A stretch of 64,000 nucleotides of DNA from Spirochaeta thermophila DSM 6578 (lineage in GTDB: Bacteria > Spirochaetota > Spirochaetia > Winmispirales > Winmispiraceae). The stretch is taken from contig NC_017583.1 of assembly GCF_000184345.1 (NCBI RefSeq), positions 558,001 to 622,000 on the forward strand, given 5' to 3'. A program made the position numbers and the translations under genes. Below, in pieces: positions 33,886 to 44,644 of the stretch. The notes under the pieces are model-generated. The model saw only the letters and a list, made by a program, of their open reading frames with translations, did no database searches and was not told where the DNA came from. Every line of letters begins with the position of its first letter. Position 1 is the first letter of the stretch.

Positions 33886-35662
33886 GAGCCTTTTGCGCTG
33901 TACTGCTTTTTTTAGTAACCCAACGGGAATCCTGGGCAACAACGCGCTGTAATGCCTGCTTAGGGTGTCAACGTTACCGTATTCTCATCCGGAATAGTAC
34001 TCAGAACGGTACACTATGCACGATGGTTTGCTCGCGTTCACTCCACCACGGCGGTTCTGTATCCGAACTGGACACACCTTCCCTCAGGATTCCTCAAGGG
34101 AACGTGGATACGGGGGATCGGTTTCGGTAAGACCGCTCGTTAGGCCGCAGGCCTGACCAGGGAGCGCATCTGGTTCGGCTGGTTCTCTCGCACTCGTCCC
34201 AGGGCAAGGGCACTCATGACAGAAAACACCAGCGTAAGGTGAACCGACAGTTTCTCCTGCCCCCGGATCGTGTGGAGTTCCAGGCTAAAGCTTCGATCCA
34301 GCCGGCTGTGGATCCGCTCCAAGGCCGTTCGCTTGGCATACTCCCGCTTCCACCGATACGAAGACCGGGCGAGAGGCGTGAAGACTCTGCGGTCCGTGGA
34401 GAGGGGGATCCGAATACAGGAGGCCAAGGGACAGGAGGCTTTGCCTGCACACTCATACCCATAGTGCACCGCAGGACAGCCGTACTTCAACGTGCCCCGC
34501 TTCTCTTCAAATCCCCGGTAGGCCATCTCCCGCTGCGTCCCCGTGGCCATACAGACACAACTCACCGTCCCTTGGTAGTCATACACCACATTTCTTGTCC
34601 CCGGGACCAGCCTGGTCTGTTCTCCATCTTTCCACAGGTTGCGAATATCGATGACCGGTTTGATCCGGTGCTCGTGCCACAACAGATCTATCAACGTGCC
34701 ATCATCATAGCCCCGGTCGGCCGTGAACACTTCCGCCGCCTTGAGTATATGCGGCCTATGGCGATCCAGGGACCGAATCAGCTTTCGCATCACCGGCACC
34801 TCGTGCTTTGAGGCCCGACTCACCGTAAAGGCCACCGGCAGTTCATACGCTGTATCCGCAAGGAGGTGCACCGTAAACCCGAACCATTTCTTTACCGACT
34901 TCTGCACCTCCCCCCGTTCATTCTGATACACATACTCATGACACCCCCAGTCCGCATCGTGCTCCCCTCGCCGGTCTCCGGCACCCTTCCCCCTTCGACG
35001 GGCAACGCTTGCTATCCCCTTCCCATCGGCTCCCAGCCGCCGCCCAAATCCAGGCAGCTCCCGGTAGCACTGATCCACCAGGCTGGTAAACACCCTTACC
35101 AGTGCTTCCCGGATACTCCGCTTCCTCAAGGTGGAAAGAAACCGGCTGTACGCGCTGGCACTGGGTACCGCATCGCTTCCCCGGGTAGGATCACATCCAC
35201 ACAGGTCCCTCAGTTGCCCGTTCCGCAAGAGCTCCCGGCGTAGCTGCTCGATGCTCGGGTGCTGAAACACTATCCCCGCAACGAGCGAGTTCCACATCGC
35301 CCGTACCGGATATTCATTCCGGCCTCTCCCCCGCCTCTGTTCCAGCTGCTGCATCAGTTCCTCATCCGGCAGGTTCTCCAACACCAGCCGAAGCCGATGT
35401 AAATCCCCCAATGCTTCTACATCGTGCCAGCAAAAAAGTGATTTCTGTGCTATACTTGCCATGGGCCCCTCCGTCGGTTTTCTGCTACCATGATTCTATC
35501 ATGGAAAAACCCGGGGGCCCTCTTTTTTGGGGTCAATTTTTCAACTCCGACCGCGTTTTCCCCTTCTATCGCACCTGTGGACCGCTTTTTTGGGGTAAAA
35601 TAAATCCCCACCCGCTTGTAATTTCTTTACCTATCGTTGCGTGAAAACAGCGCAAAAGGCTC
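33886..35662 (-). mobile_element. 1777 bp DUF772/IS1182-like insertion sequence, copy 2
   Basis: Inverted copy of 7902-9678, same length, bounded by GAGCCTTTTGCGCTGT (33886) and ACAGCGCAAAAGGCTC (35647-35662), a perfect 16-base inverted repeat here. It lies in the gap between the nitrilase gene and the divergent flavodiiron gene. No target duplication is visible (flanks TATAGTAG and AAGACGTT). The 253 bases at 33886-34139 contain no convincing gene. Confidence 0.9.
34140..35462 (-). CDS. Transposase, DUF772/DDE_Tnp_1 type (copy 2)
   Basis: Same 440-residue transposase as at 8103-9425, nearly identical, with intact reading frame. Seen differences are Cys for Phe in LCGCDPTRG, Val for Ile close to the C-terminus (MRSLVRPAA), and a few silent changes. 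The leader preserves the CCATGAT/ATCATGG dyad. Both copies therefore look functional and recently mobile. Confidence 0.93.
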   Translation of the reverse strand: MASIAQKSLFCWHDVEALGDLHRLRLVLENLPDEELMQQLEQRRGRGRNEYPVRAMWNSLVAGIVFQHPSIEQLRRELLRNGQLRDLCGCDPTRGSDAVPSASAYSRFLSTLRKRSIREALVRVFTSLVDQCYRELPGFGRRLGADGKGIASVARRRGKGAGDRRGEHDADWGCHEYVYQNERGEVQKSVKKWFGFTVHLLADTAYELPVAFTVSRASKHEVPVMRKLIRSLDRHRPHILKAAEVFTADRGYDDGTLIDLLWHEHRIKPVIDIRNLWKDGEQTRLVPGTRNVVYDYQGTVSCVCMATGTQREMAYRGFEEKRGTLKYGCPAVHYGYECAGKASCPLASCIRIPLSTDRRVFTPLARSSYRWKREYAKRTALERIHSRLDRSFSLELHTIRGQEKLSVHLTLVFSVMSALALGRVRENQPNQMRSLVRPAA

Positions 35663-35668
35663 AAGACG

Positions 35669-35697
35669 TTGACAGGTGTGGTGAATCGTACTATCTT
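35669..35697 (+). promoter_or_regulatory. Promoter of the flavodiiron gene
   Basis: TTGACA (35669-35674), 17 bases, TATCTT (35692-35697). The -35 box begins six bases after the end of the inserted IS, so the insertion just missed the promoter. Confidence 0.75.
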
Positions 35698-35728
35698 TAT
35701 CAAAAAGATAAAGAATAAGGAGCCTGTC

Positions 35729-36964
35729 ATGAATGCCACCGAACTCTTCCCGGGAATCTGGCACCTCGGTGCCAACATATCCAAGGACAACCTCTTCGAG
35801 GGTATGTGGCCCATACCCCATGGGGTCTCCCTCAACTCCTACCTCGTGGAGGGCAAGGACATCGCGCTCATCGATCTGGTGAGGGACTGGGAGGATGCCC
35901 CCGGTGAGATAGAGAAGCAGCTTGGCCAGCTGGGGGTGGATATCCAGAGGATCAGGTACCTGGTGCTCAACCACCTCGAGCCCGATCACACCGGATGGGT
36001 GCCCGGGTTCAAGCAACGGAACCCGGGTGTGGAGATCGTGACCACCAAGAAGGGGGCGGAACTCGTCGATACCTTCTACCATATCACCGACAACGTGCGG
36101 GTGGTGAAGACCGGCGACTCGATCGACCTCGGAGGCGGCAAGGTCCTCCGGTTCTACGAGATCCCCAACGTCCACTGGCCCGAGACCATGGCCACCTATG
36201 AGGTTTCGAGCAAGGCCCTCTTCCCCTGCGATGCCTTCGGCTCGTTCGGGAAGATAGGCGATCGGATCTTCGACGATCAGCTCTCCGAGGAGGAACACGC
36301 CTTCTACGAGTTCGAGAGCCTCAGGTACTACGCCAATATCGTGGCGAGCTTCTCACCCTTCGTGGAGCGGGCGATCAAGGCCCTGGAAGGCCTCGAGATC
36401 TCGGCGATCTGTCCCTCGCACGGGATCATCTGGCGGCGTCACCCGGAGCGGATCGTGGAGCGGTATGCCCGCTACGCCTCGTACTACAAGGGTCCCGCCG
36501 AGCCCGAGGTGACGCTCATTTGGGGCTCCATGTACGACAACACCGCGACGGCCACGGATGTGGTGCGTGAGGCCCTCCTCGAGAGCGGGATCACCTTCCA
36601 CGAGTACCGGGTGCCTGAGCAGGACTTCTCCCACATCCTCGCCCACGCGTGGAAGTCCCAGGGGTTCATCCTGGGGATGCCCACCTACGAGTACCACATG
36701 TTCCCGCCCATGGCCCACACCATCGACATCCTCGGCAGGAAGCACGTGCGGGGCAGGACGGTCTTCTGGTACGGGTCGTTCGGATGGTCGGGCGGGGCCG
36801 AGCGCGAGTTCAACGAGCTCACAGAGCGGCACAAGCTCGGCTGGGAGGTGGTGGGCAAGGCCGACTTCCGGGGCAACCCCACCGCCGAGGACCTCTCCCG
36901 CCTCAAGCGCGAGGTGACCGCCTTCGTGGAGAAGGTGCGCGAGCGGGCGCGCACGTCGGCCTAG
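35729..36964 (+). CDS. fprA: Flavodiiron protein (A-type flavoprotein)
   Basis: Reduces O2 to water (or NO to N2O) with electrons normally delivered by rubredoxin; a protective enzyme of anaerobes. The N-terminal metallo-beta-lactamase domain has all diiron ligands: His82-x-Glu84-x-Asp86-His87 (NHLEPDHTGW), His149, Asp168 and His231. The C-terminal flavodoxin domain has an FMN loop GSMYDNTATAT and a late FWYGSFGWSGG. At 411 residues it lacks fused rubredoxin or NADH domains. Start ATG 35729 follows AAGGAG. It has its own promoter and terminator. Confidence 0.94.
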   Translation: MNATELFPGIWHLGANISKDNLFEGMWPIPHGVSLNSYLVEGKDIALIDLVRDWEDAPGEIEKQLGQLGVDIQRIRYLVLNHLEPDHTGWVPGFKQRNPGVEIVTTKKGAELVDTFYHITDNVRVVKTGDSIDLGGGKVLRFYEIPNVHWPETMATYEVSSKALFPCDAFGSFGKIGDRIFDDQLSEEEHAFYEFESLRYYANIVASFSPFVERAIKALEGLEISAICPSHGIIWRRHPERIVERYARYASYYKGPAEPEVTLIWGSMYDNTATATDVVREALLESGITFHEYRVPEQDFSHILAHAWKSQGFILGMPTYEYHMFPPMAHTIDILGRKHVRGRTVFWYGSFGWSGGAEREFNELTERHKLGWEVVGKADFRGNPTAEDLSRLKREVTAFVEKVRERARTSA

Positions 36965-36976
36965 AGAAGGGATGAT

Positions 36977-37005
36977 GCGGCGGCCGTGGAGGCCGCCGCT
37001 TTTTT
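36977..37005 (+). terminator. Rho-independent terminator after fprA
   Basis: GCGGCGGCC (36977-36985), loop GTGGA, GGCCGCCGC (36991-36999), then six T. Classic strong terminator 12 bases after the stop codon. Confidence 0.93.
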
Positions 37006-37049
37006 ACCGGAAGAGGCCCGAAGAAGGGGGTGCGGCGGGGGATCGAGGC

Positions 37050-38423
37050 TCAGAAGGCCGCGTTTCCCGGCGTGCGGGGGAAGGGGATGACGTCGCGGAT
37101 GTTCTGCATACCGGTCACGTACTGTACCAGCCGGTCGAATCCGAGCCCGAAGCCCGCGTGGGGGGCTCCGCCGTACCGCCTGAGATCGAGGTACCACTGG
37201 TAGGCCTCGATGCGCATCCCGAGCTCCTGCATGCGCGCGAGGAGCCGCTCGTAGTCGTCCTCCCTCTGGCTTCCGCCGATGATCTCGCCCAGCCTGGGCA
37301 CGAGCACGTCCATGGCCCGCACCGTCCTGCCGTCGGGGTTCTGTTTCATGTAGAAGGCCTTGATCTCCTTCGGATAGTCGGTGACGATCACAGGCCCCTT
37401 CACCAGCTCCTCGGTGAGATAGCGCTCGTGTTCGGTCTGCAGGTCCATGCCCCATTCCGGCGGGAAGGTGAAGGAGGCCGGGGCCTTCTTCAGGTGCTCT
37501 ATGACTTCAGTATAGGTCATGTGGGTGAAGGGGGTGTTCACCACGGCCTCGAGCTGGTCCGTGAGACCCGGTGCGATCCACTGTTCGAAGAAGGCCATCT
37601 CTTCGGGGTGGCGTTCCAGTACGGCCTCGAGGAGGTGGGTGATGAACTCCTCTGCGAGGTGCATGTCTCCCTCGAGGTCGCAGAAGGCCATCTCGGGTTC
37701 CACCATCCAGAACTCGGCGAGGTGGCGGGGGGTGTGGGAGTTCTCCGCCCTGAAGGTGGGGCCGAAGGTGTAGACGTTCACGAAGGCGAGGGCGTAGGCC
37801 TCTGCCTCGAGCTGGCCGCTCACCGTGAGGAAGGCCGGGGCGCCGAAGAAGTCCTCGGTCGGGTCGTAAGGCGCATCCGGGGGGAGGGTGGTCACCCGGA
37901 AGAGGGCGCCCGCTCCCTCGGCGTCGCCGGTGGTGATGATGGGGGTGTGGACGTAGAGGAACCCACGTTCCTGGAAGAAGCGGTGGATCTCCCACGCGAG
38001 GGTGTTGCGTACGCGCATCACCGCCCCTATGGTGTTGGTGCGGGGGCGCAGGTGGGCGATCTCCCTGAGGAACTCGAAGCTGTGGCGCTTCTTCTGGAGG
38101 GGGTAGTCCTCGGGCGCAGGGCCGAGCACGGTGAGGGCCTCTGCGTGTATCTCGACCGGCTGCTTGGTCCCGGGCGAGGGCCGGAGCGTGCCCACGACCC
38201 TCACCGAGGCACCTGTGCGGAGCGTCTCCAGACAGGAGGCGAGCTCCTCCCGGGTCTTGTCCACCACCACCTGGAGGGGGGCGGTGGTGGATCCGTCCGA
38301 GAGGTGGAGGAAGGCCACCTGCTTCGATTCGCGCACCGATCGCACCCAGCCGAGTACTTCCACCTTCTGGCCTTCGGGAGGGGTAGAGAAGAAGTCCTGT
38401 ATCCTCTGTCGTATGATGTCCAT
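37050..38423 (-). CDS. asnS: Asparaginyl-tRNA synthetase
   Basis: Class IIb aminoacyl-tRNA synthetase charging tRNA-Asn, 457 residues. The N-terminal OB fold ([25 protein letters not shown]) binds the anticodon. Class II motifs are visible: motif 1 around [26 protein letters not shown], motif 2 [19 protein letters not shown], motif 3 [15 protein letters not shown]. Presence of AsnRS implies direct Asn-tRNA formation. The start is placed at ATG 38423; 25 more upstream codons are open but not family-like. Confidence 0.96.
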   Translation of the reverse strand: MDIIRQRIQDFFSTPPEGQKVEVLGWVRSVRESKQVAFLHLSDGSTTAPLQVVVDKTREELASCLETLRTGASVRVVGTLRPSPGTKQPVEIHAEALTVLGPAPEDYPLQKKRHSFEFLREIAHLRPRTNTIGAVMRVRNTLAWEIHRFFQERGFLYVHTPIITTGDAEGAGALFRVTTLPPDAPYDPTEDFFGAPAFLTVSGQLEAEAYALAFVNVYTFGPTFRAENSHTPRHLAEFWMVEPEMAFCDLEGDMHLAEEFITHLLEAVLERHPEEMAFFEQWIAPGLTDQLEAVVNTPFTHMTYTEVIEHLKKAPASFTFPPEWGMDLQTEHERYLTEELVKGPVIVTDYPKEIKAFYMKQNPDGRTVRAMDVLVPRLGEIIGGSQREDDYERLLARMQELGMRIEAYQWYLDLRRYGGAPHAGFGLGFDRLVQYVTGMQNIRDVIPFPRTPGNAAF

Positions 38424-38515
38424 GGGTGAGTGATACCACAAACGGGCCGGGAAGGGGAGGGGGGGATGAGGGTGTCCTTTGATGAGCTTTTTTCTCATAA
38501 TTCCTTTTGTATCGA

Positions 38516-38544
38516 TTGACGTTTCCGTGCGTTACGGGTACGTT
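38516..38544 (+). promoter_or_regulatory. Promoter of the orphan binding-protein gene
   Basis: TTGACG (38516-38521), 17 bases, TACGTT (38539-38544), followed by GGGGAGG and the ATG at 38562. Confidence 0.6.
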
Positions 38545-38561
38545 TTCAGGGGAGGTGTGTG

Positions 38562-39515
38562 ATGTGGAGACGAGGTGCCCTGGTCGTACTCGTAGGTGTC
38601 CTCGCTGCAGGTCTGCTTCCTGCGGGTGGGGTCTCCGAAGATGAGGCGGTACCCGATGAGGTGCGCCTCACCCTTTTCCTGGGACCGACCGCCCTCGGAT
38701 TCATCCCCCTCCTCGAGGCGGGGGAGGTAGGCGGGGTGCCGCTCTCGTACGAGCTCGTGCCCCAGCCGGATGTGGCGGTCTCCCGCATACTCGCAGGCGA
38801 GACGGACGTGGCGGCGCTCCCGGTGAACCTCGCGGCGCGCCTCTACAACGGGGGAGCCGACTACCGCATGGCGGCGATGTACCTGTGGGGGCTCCTCTAC
38901 CTGGTGGCGCCTGAGCCGGTCACCCTCGAGGGGCTCGCCGGCAGGCGGGTCTACGTGCCGGGCAAAGGGGCCACGCCCGATCTCGTCTTCCGGTTTCTGC
39001 TCGAGAAGCGGGGCATAGAGGGGGTGGAGCTGGACTACAGCCTCCCGCCTGCAGGGCTCGCCCAGGCGGTGGCGGCCGGCAAGGTGGACTACGCCCTCCT
39101 GCCCGAGCCGTTCGTGAGCAGGGTGCTCGCCCTGCGGGAGGACCTCGTGGTGGCGCTCGACCTCCAGGCCGAGTGGGAGCGCGAGGTGGGAACCCCCCTC
39201 ACCCAGACGTGCATCGTGGTGAAGGGCGAGTTCCTCGAGCACCACCCGGCCTTCTGGAAGGAGGTGCGGCGCGCCATCGAGGAGTCGATCCACCAGGTGG
39301 TGGCCGATCCGGACGCGACGGCCTCCTCGCCGGTGGTGGAGAAGCTCGGACTCACGGCCGACCTTGCGAGGGCCGCGATCCCGCGGTGCAGGCTGAGCTA
39401 TGTGCCGGCACGGGAGGCCCGCCAGGCCGTGGAGGCCTACCTGGGGGTGCTCCTGGAGTACGCGCCAGGCTCGGTGGGTGGGGCGCTTCCCCCGGCGGAG
39501 TGGTACGTGGAGTGA
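38562..39515 (+). CDS. SsuA/THI5-like substrate-binding protein, orphan
   Basis: 317-residue periplasmic binding protein of the NMT1/TauA/SsuA type: signal peptide at residues 1-24 (ALVVLVGVLAAGLLPAGG), then LTLFLGPTALGFIPLLEAGE, GETDVAALPVNLAARLYNGG and a second lobe GKVDYALLPEPFVSRVL. Such proteins carry sulfonates, taurine, nitrate or pyrimidine/thiamine precursors. No permease or ATPase adjoins it, so the ligand is unknown. GTG 38559 directly before the ATG could also start. Confidence 0.85.
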   Translation: MWRRGALVVLVGVLAAGLLPAGGVSEDEAVPDEVRLTLFLGPTALGFIPLLEAGEVGGVPLSYELVPQPDVAVSRILAGETDVAALPVNLAARLYNGGADYRMAAMYLWGLLYLVAPEPVTLEGLAGRRVYVPGKGATPDLVFRFLLEKRGIEGVELDYSLPPAGLAQAVAAGKVDYALLPEPFVSRVLALREDLVVALDLQAEWEREVGTPLTQTCIVVKGEFLEHHPAFWKEVRRAIEESIHQVVADPDATASSPVVEKLGLTADLARAAIPRCRLSYVPAREARQAVEAYLGVLLEYAPGSVGGALPPAEWYVE

Positions 39516-39591
39516 ACCAGGGGCGCCCTGCGCGCCGCCTGCGATGACGATACGTATGTTGGATAGATCATGAGAGAGGAGTACACACGGT

Positions 39592-41253
<1,662 letters not shown>

Positions 41254-41284
41254 GCTCGGATCTTACTTGCCTCATCATGAGGGA

Positions 41285-41319
41285 AGTGCCTCCGGAAGGC
41301 CGGAGGCACTTTTTGTTTT
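41285..41319 (+). terminator. Rho-independent terminator after gpmI
   Basis: AGTGCCTCCGG (41285-41295), loop AAGG, CCGGAGGCACT (41300-41310), then TTTTGTTTT. Perfect 11-bp stem. Confidence 0.93.
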
Positions 41320-41345
41320 GAACCGATCTCGTTGTGTGATATAAT
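41318..41345 (+). promoter_or_regulatory. Promoter of the first outer-membrane-like protein gene
   Basis: TTGAAC (41318-41323), 16 bases, TATAAT (41340-41345), directly after the gpmI terminator. Leader of about 25 bases with AAGGGGG before the ATG. Confidence 0.7.
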
Positions 41346-41375
41346 TCCTATAGAGAATTCTTAAGGGGGTGCACT

Positions 41376-42587
41376 ATGAAAAAAGCTCATATGCTCTCTG
41401 CCATGATCCTTCTTGCTCCCATTCTCTCCGGGCTGGAGGTGCAGGTAGAGGCGCCTCAGGTTGATTTTTCCCGTCTTGAACAGGAGCTAAATGCGGCGTA
41501 TGGGGAAATCTTTGATCTCTCAAGCCTTGAAACCCAGATGAACGCCGATCTCGCCTCGCTTGCTGCTGCACTTGAGGCAGATCTCCGAGATCGGTTAGTG
41601 GAGGCGGATGTGGAAGCAGAGTTGCTCCTCAAGGGATTTTCCACTGCAGCGGTATTCGCCTCTCATGCAGGGGGTATGCGTTCTTCTCCGGATTACTCGT
41701 TCATCCAGGTAAGTGTGGGGGGTGCCTTCGGATTCCAGAATCCTTCATCGTTTCCTTTCAACGTAGGGAGTCTCTACGAGGCGGCGGAGGAGACCTTCAA
41801 TGTGCTCGCGGGAGGGAGTATCCAGCTGGGTGCAGAAGTAGGATTCAACCTTTCTTTTCTGGTGCCCGGCCTCCATGTGGGGGTGAGGTTCGGTAAATTC
41901 ATGCTCGATGACCTTGCTCTCACGAAAGAGGTGTTTCTCTCCTATGACCTCACCCTGGTGGGACTCAGTGCGTCGTATCCTCTTATCAATGGGGTGGGAG
42001 CAGGGGGAATAGGATGGTCAGGGATTCATGCAGGCACAGGAGTCCTCTACGAAGGGCTCAGCACCGTGTATTCCAGAAGTTTTTCCTCGTTCTATGAAGC
42101 GAGCTCACAGTCCTATTCTCCTGTGTACAGCGGGAATTACCATCTGGAGATACCAGCAGGTCCGACCCTGGAGCTTATCCCATGGGTAGATCTTAAGATG
42201 ACCAGTTCTCAGGTAGTGGTGCCTTTGGAGATACTCACAGGGTTTTCGACGCCTCTTTTTCGGATGATAGGAGGAGGTGGTGTGGATCTCGCCTTTGGAA
42301 GTTCTCGGCTGGAGGTGAGTTGCGGTTCTTCGGTGAAAATGGATGGCACAATAGAGGTGTGGGGCCCCAGCCAGGTGGAGGAGGTAAAATCGATCTCCTC
42401 GTACGCTTCTTCCTCTAGCGCGGAAGTGAATGGAGAGGTGGAAACGAGTCCTCTCGCTGTGAACCCCAAGCTCATCATGGGCGCGGGATGGTTTTTGGGA
42501 CCGGTGGTGATCGATACCGGATTGGTACTCTATTTCAACGGAGGAAGCGGCTTCTCTGGAACGCTCTCGGTAGGATGGGTATGGTGA
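41376..42587 (+). CDS. Putative outer-membrane beta-barrel protein, paralog 1
   Basis: 403 residues, no named family recognised. A signal peptide (MKKAHMLSAMILLAPILSG) is followed by a helical segment (about residues 28-80, acidic, Leu/Ala-rich) and then alternating hydrophobic strands rich in Gly, Ser and aromatics up to a terminal Trp (TLSVGWVW), the usual C-terminal mark of outer-membrane barrels. Shares with the next gene the blocks VxAPxVDF, FASHxGxMRSxPxY, GFQxPSxxPF, LAFGSSxL and VNPK with a late GSGF. Codons are less GC-rich than the neighbours. Function unknown; a spirochaete-specific porin-like or surface protein is possible. Confidence 0.75.
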   Translation: MKKAHMLSAMILLAPILSGLEVQVEAPQVDFSRLEQELNAAYGEIFDLSSLETQMNADLASLAAALEADLRDRLVEADVEAELLLKGFSTAAVFASHAGGMRSSPDYSFIQVSVGGAFGFQNPSSFPFNVGSLYEAAEETFNVLAGGSIQLGAEVGFNLSFLVPGLHVGVRFGKFMLDDLALTKEVFLSYDLTLVGLSASYPLINGVGAGGIGWSGIHAGTGVLYEGLSTVYSRSFSSFYEASSQSYSPVYSGNYHLEIPAGPTLELIPWVDLKMTSSQVVVPLEILTGFSTPLFRMIGGGGVDLAFGSSRLEVSCGSSVKMDGTIEVWGPSQVEEVKSISSYASSSSAEVNGEVETSPLAVNPKLIMGAGWFLGPVVIDTGLVLYFNGGSGFSGTLSVGWVW

Positions 42588-42727
42588 GGTGTTGACCTCC
42601 CCGGAACTAGTGTTTCCTCAAAGGTGTTTCGCATATATGTGCTCCAACGATGGAAAAACTCGTGTGCATGCACTATATTGTGAAAGGTGAGACACCAAAT
42701 CTTTTAAATTTTATTATGGAGGCATGC

Positions 42728-43900
42728 ATGCGAAGGATACTGGTAGTCCTTGTGACAGTGCTCCTCGTGGCGGGCATGGCCGCGGCAGCAGAGGTGAAGG
42801 TGACAGCTCCAACCGTGGATTTCGGCTCGGACACGCCATATGATGAGATCGATACCTTTGTGAACAATGTGCTCAAGACCCTTGCTCAGAAGGTGGAGTC
42901 GGATCTCAATGAACGGATCGGGGCATTCGAACAGCCCGCCTTTGTTGAGGGTATGGCGAATGCAGGGATCTTCGCCTCGCACGTGGGGGTGATGCGTTCC
43001 AGGCCCGAGTACGGCCTGCTCCAGGTGGGGGCGGGGATCGCGATAGGGTTCCAGTCGCCCTCCGCCAATCCGTTCGATGTCGAGGGGATAGGCCAGGCCA
43101 TGGGTGCAGGCGGCGATGTGTTCGCAGGTGTAGGGATTCAAGCGGGCGGACAGGTGGGCCTCAATGCCTCGTTCCTCAAGGAAGGCCTCTTCCTGGGGCT
43201 TCGCTTCGGCCGCATGGACCTCACTTTGCTCGCCGAGGGTATGGGGGACGCCCTCCCCGAAGGGCTTTCGGGTTCTCTGTCGGTGATAGGGCTTCTCGCC
43301 AACTATCAGCTGGTGAAGCCCATAGATCTCATGGTGGTGCGCTGGCGAGGGGTGATGGTGGGATCGGGTCTCATTTACCAGGGCCTCGAGGTGAAGTACC
43401 AGCCCGACGTGGGGCCTGTTTCGGCTGAACAGACGGTAGCCGAGGACATTGATGGCGGTGGAAAGGACGAGACGGGTACTGTGACCCTCACCGTTGTGCC
43501 CGAGATTGAAGTTGGTGTGAAGACTGGAACGGTGACCATCCCTCTTGAAGTCTCCACTGGTATGCGGGTGCTCGTGCTCAACGTGAGCGGAGGGCTTGGG
43601 GCGGATCTGGCCTTCGGCTCGAGCAATCTCATTTTCAATGCGAATGCAGACATAGAGGCCTCGGGGTCTATCACTCATGGTGAGACAGGGGCAAATCTCT
43701 CTATTGATTCCTCGTCCGTCACTCCCGGGTCCGCGACCTTGGACGCGGGGACGGACGGCGGGCCCTCTTTCGTCAACCCCAAGGTCTTCGCGAGCATCGG
43801 TCTGCTCCTGGGGCCCGTGTCCCTCGAGATACCCTTCACCTACTATATCAACAAAGGGTCCGGGTTCAACGCAGGGATCACGCTCGGGCTTACCTTCTAG
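42728..43900 (+). CDS. Putative outer-membrane beta-barrel protein, paralog 2
   Basis: 390 residues, paralog of the preceding protein. Signal peptide MRRILVVLVTVLLVAGMAAAA, then EVKVTAPTVDFGSD, a helical stretch to about residue 70, the conserved FASHVGVMRSRPEYGLLQVG and GFQSPSANPFDVEG, and a strand-rich C-terminus ending AGITLGLTF with terminal Phe. Start at ATG 42728 is favoured by GGAGG five bases upstream; an upstream in-frame ATG at 42716 overlaps that site. The 140-base gap before it shows no clear terminator or promoter, so cotranscription with paralog 1 is possible. Confidence 0.75.
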   Translation: MRRILVVLVTVLLVAGMAAAAEVKVTAPTVDFGSDTPYDEIDTFVNNVLKTLAQKVESDLNERIGAFEQPAFVEGMANAGIFASHVGVMRSRPEYGLLQVGAGIAIGFQSPSANPFDVEGIGQAMGAGGDVFAGVGIQAGGQVGLNASFLKEGLFLGLRFGRMDLTLLAEGMGDALPEGLSGSLSVIGLLANYQLVKPIDLMVVRWRGVMVGSGLIYQGLEVKYQPDVGPVSAEQTVAEDIDGGGKDETGTVTLTVVPEIEVGVKTGTVTIPLEVSTGMRVLVLNVSGGLGADLAFGSSNLIFNANADIEASGSITHGETGANLSIDSSSVTPGSATLDAGTDGGPSFVNPKVFASIGLLLGPVSLEIPFTYYINKGSGFNAGITLGLTF

Positions 43901-43925
43901 CGGGGTTTCTTAGGAAATGGCTACA

Positions 43926-43950
43926 GGGGCGCCCGAAAGGGCGTCCCTTT
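43926..43950. terminator. Terminator between convergent paralog 2 and pgl
   Basis: GGGGCGCCC, loop GAAA, GGGCGTCCC with one G-U pair, then TTTCTAT on the plus strand. It could serve both convergent genes; the minus-strand side has AGGGA rather than a U-tract, so plus-strand termination is better supported. Confidence 0.75.
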
Positions 43951-44637
43951 CTATCCCAGATCTGTTCCCACTGCGAGCCTGTCCACCTCGAAGGCGAGCT
44001 TCGCAGGGCAGTCGGCGAGGGGGAGCTCCGGGTCGAGAAACCGCCGGTAGGCCTCGCGCTTCCCCTCGCCCATGAAGAGGAGGAGGCAGGCCTCCGAGCT
44101 CTCGAGGAGGGTCTTGCTCGCACTCACCCTCCGGGGTGGGGGCTTGGGGGCCTCTTCCACCTGTATGTAGAAGGGGCTGTCGTCCCAGATCGAGGGATGC
44201 CGCGGAAAGAGTGATGCCACGTGTCCGTCCTCACCTGCTCCCAGCACCACCAGGTGGAAGCCCTCCCTGTAGCCTCTGAGGACGCGCTCGTAGGCCTCGA
44301 GCCCCCAGTCCGCCTCCTCCTCGTGGTACTCGTAGGGGTGCACCTGGTCTTCGGTGATCCACCCCTTCTCCATGAGTGGCCCGAAGAAGACCTGCTCGAG
44401 GAGGGTGTAGTTCCTCTCCGGACTTCCCGAGGGCACGCACCGCTCGTCCACCAGGAAGAAGACGCACCGCTCCCACGGGAGGTCTTCCCTCTGCCTCAAG
44501 GCCTCGAGCACGGGTACCACCGACCGCCCGCCGGGAAGCCCCACCACGAGGTGCGGTTCCGGCCTGTAAAGGGCGAGCACCTCGGCTATCCACTCCGCCG
44601 CCCGCGCCACCCCTGTGCGAAGGTCGAGACGTTCCAT
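43951..44637 (-). CDS. pgl: 6-phosphogluconolactonase
   Basis: Second step of the oxidative pentose phosphate pathway, DevB/SOL type, 228 residues. Seen blocks: LVVGLPGGRSVVPVLEAL, WERCVFFLVDERCVPSGSPERNY, FHLVVLGAGEDGHVASLFP and the C-terminal PPRRVSASKTLLESS. An upstream extension of 77 codons falls inside the IS256-type element and is not part of the gene. There is no clear ribosome-binding site before ATG 44637, and the predicted promoter places the transcript start right at the start codon, so a leaderless mRNA is possible. Confidence 0.92.
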   Translation of the reverse strand: MERLDLRTGVARAAEWIAEVLALYRPEPHLVVGLPGGRSVVPVLEALRQREDLPWERCVFFLVDERCVPSGSPERNYTLLEQVFFGPLMEKGWITEDQVHPYEYHEEEADWGLEAYERVLRGYREGFHLVVLGAGEDGHVASLFPRHPSIWDDSPFYIQVEEAPKPPPRRVSASKTLLESSEACLLLFMGEGKREAYRRFLDPELPLADCPAKLAFEVDRLAVGTDLG

Positions 44638-44644
44638 GGAGCAC

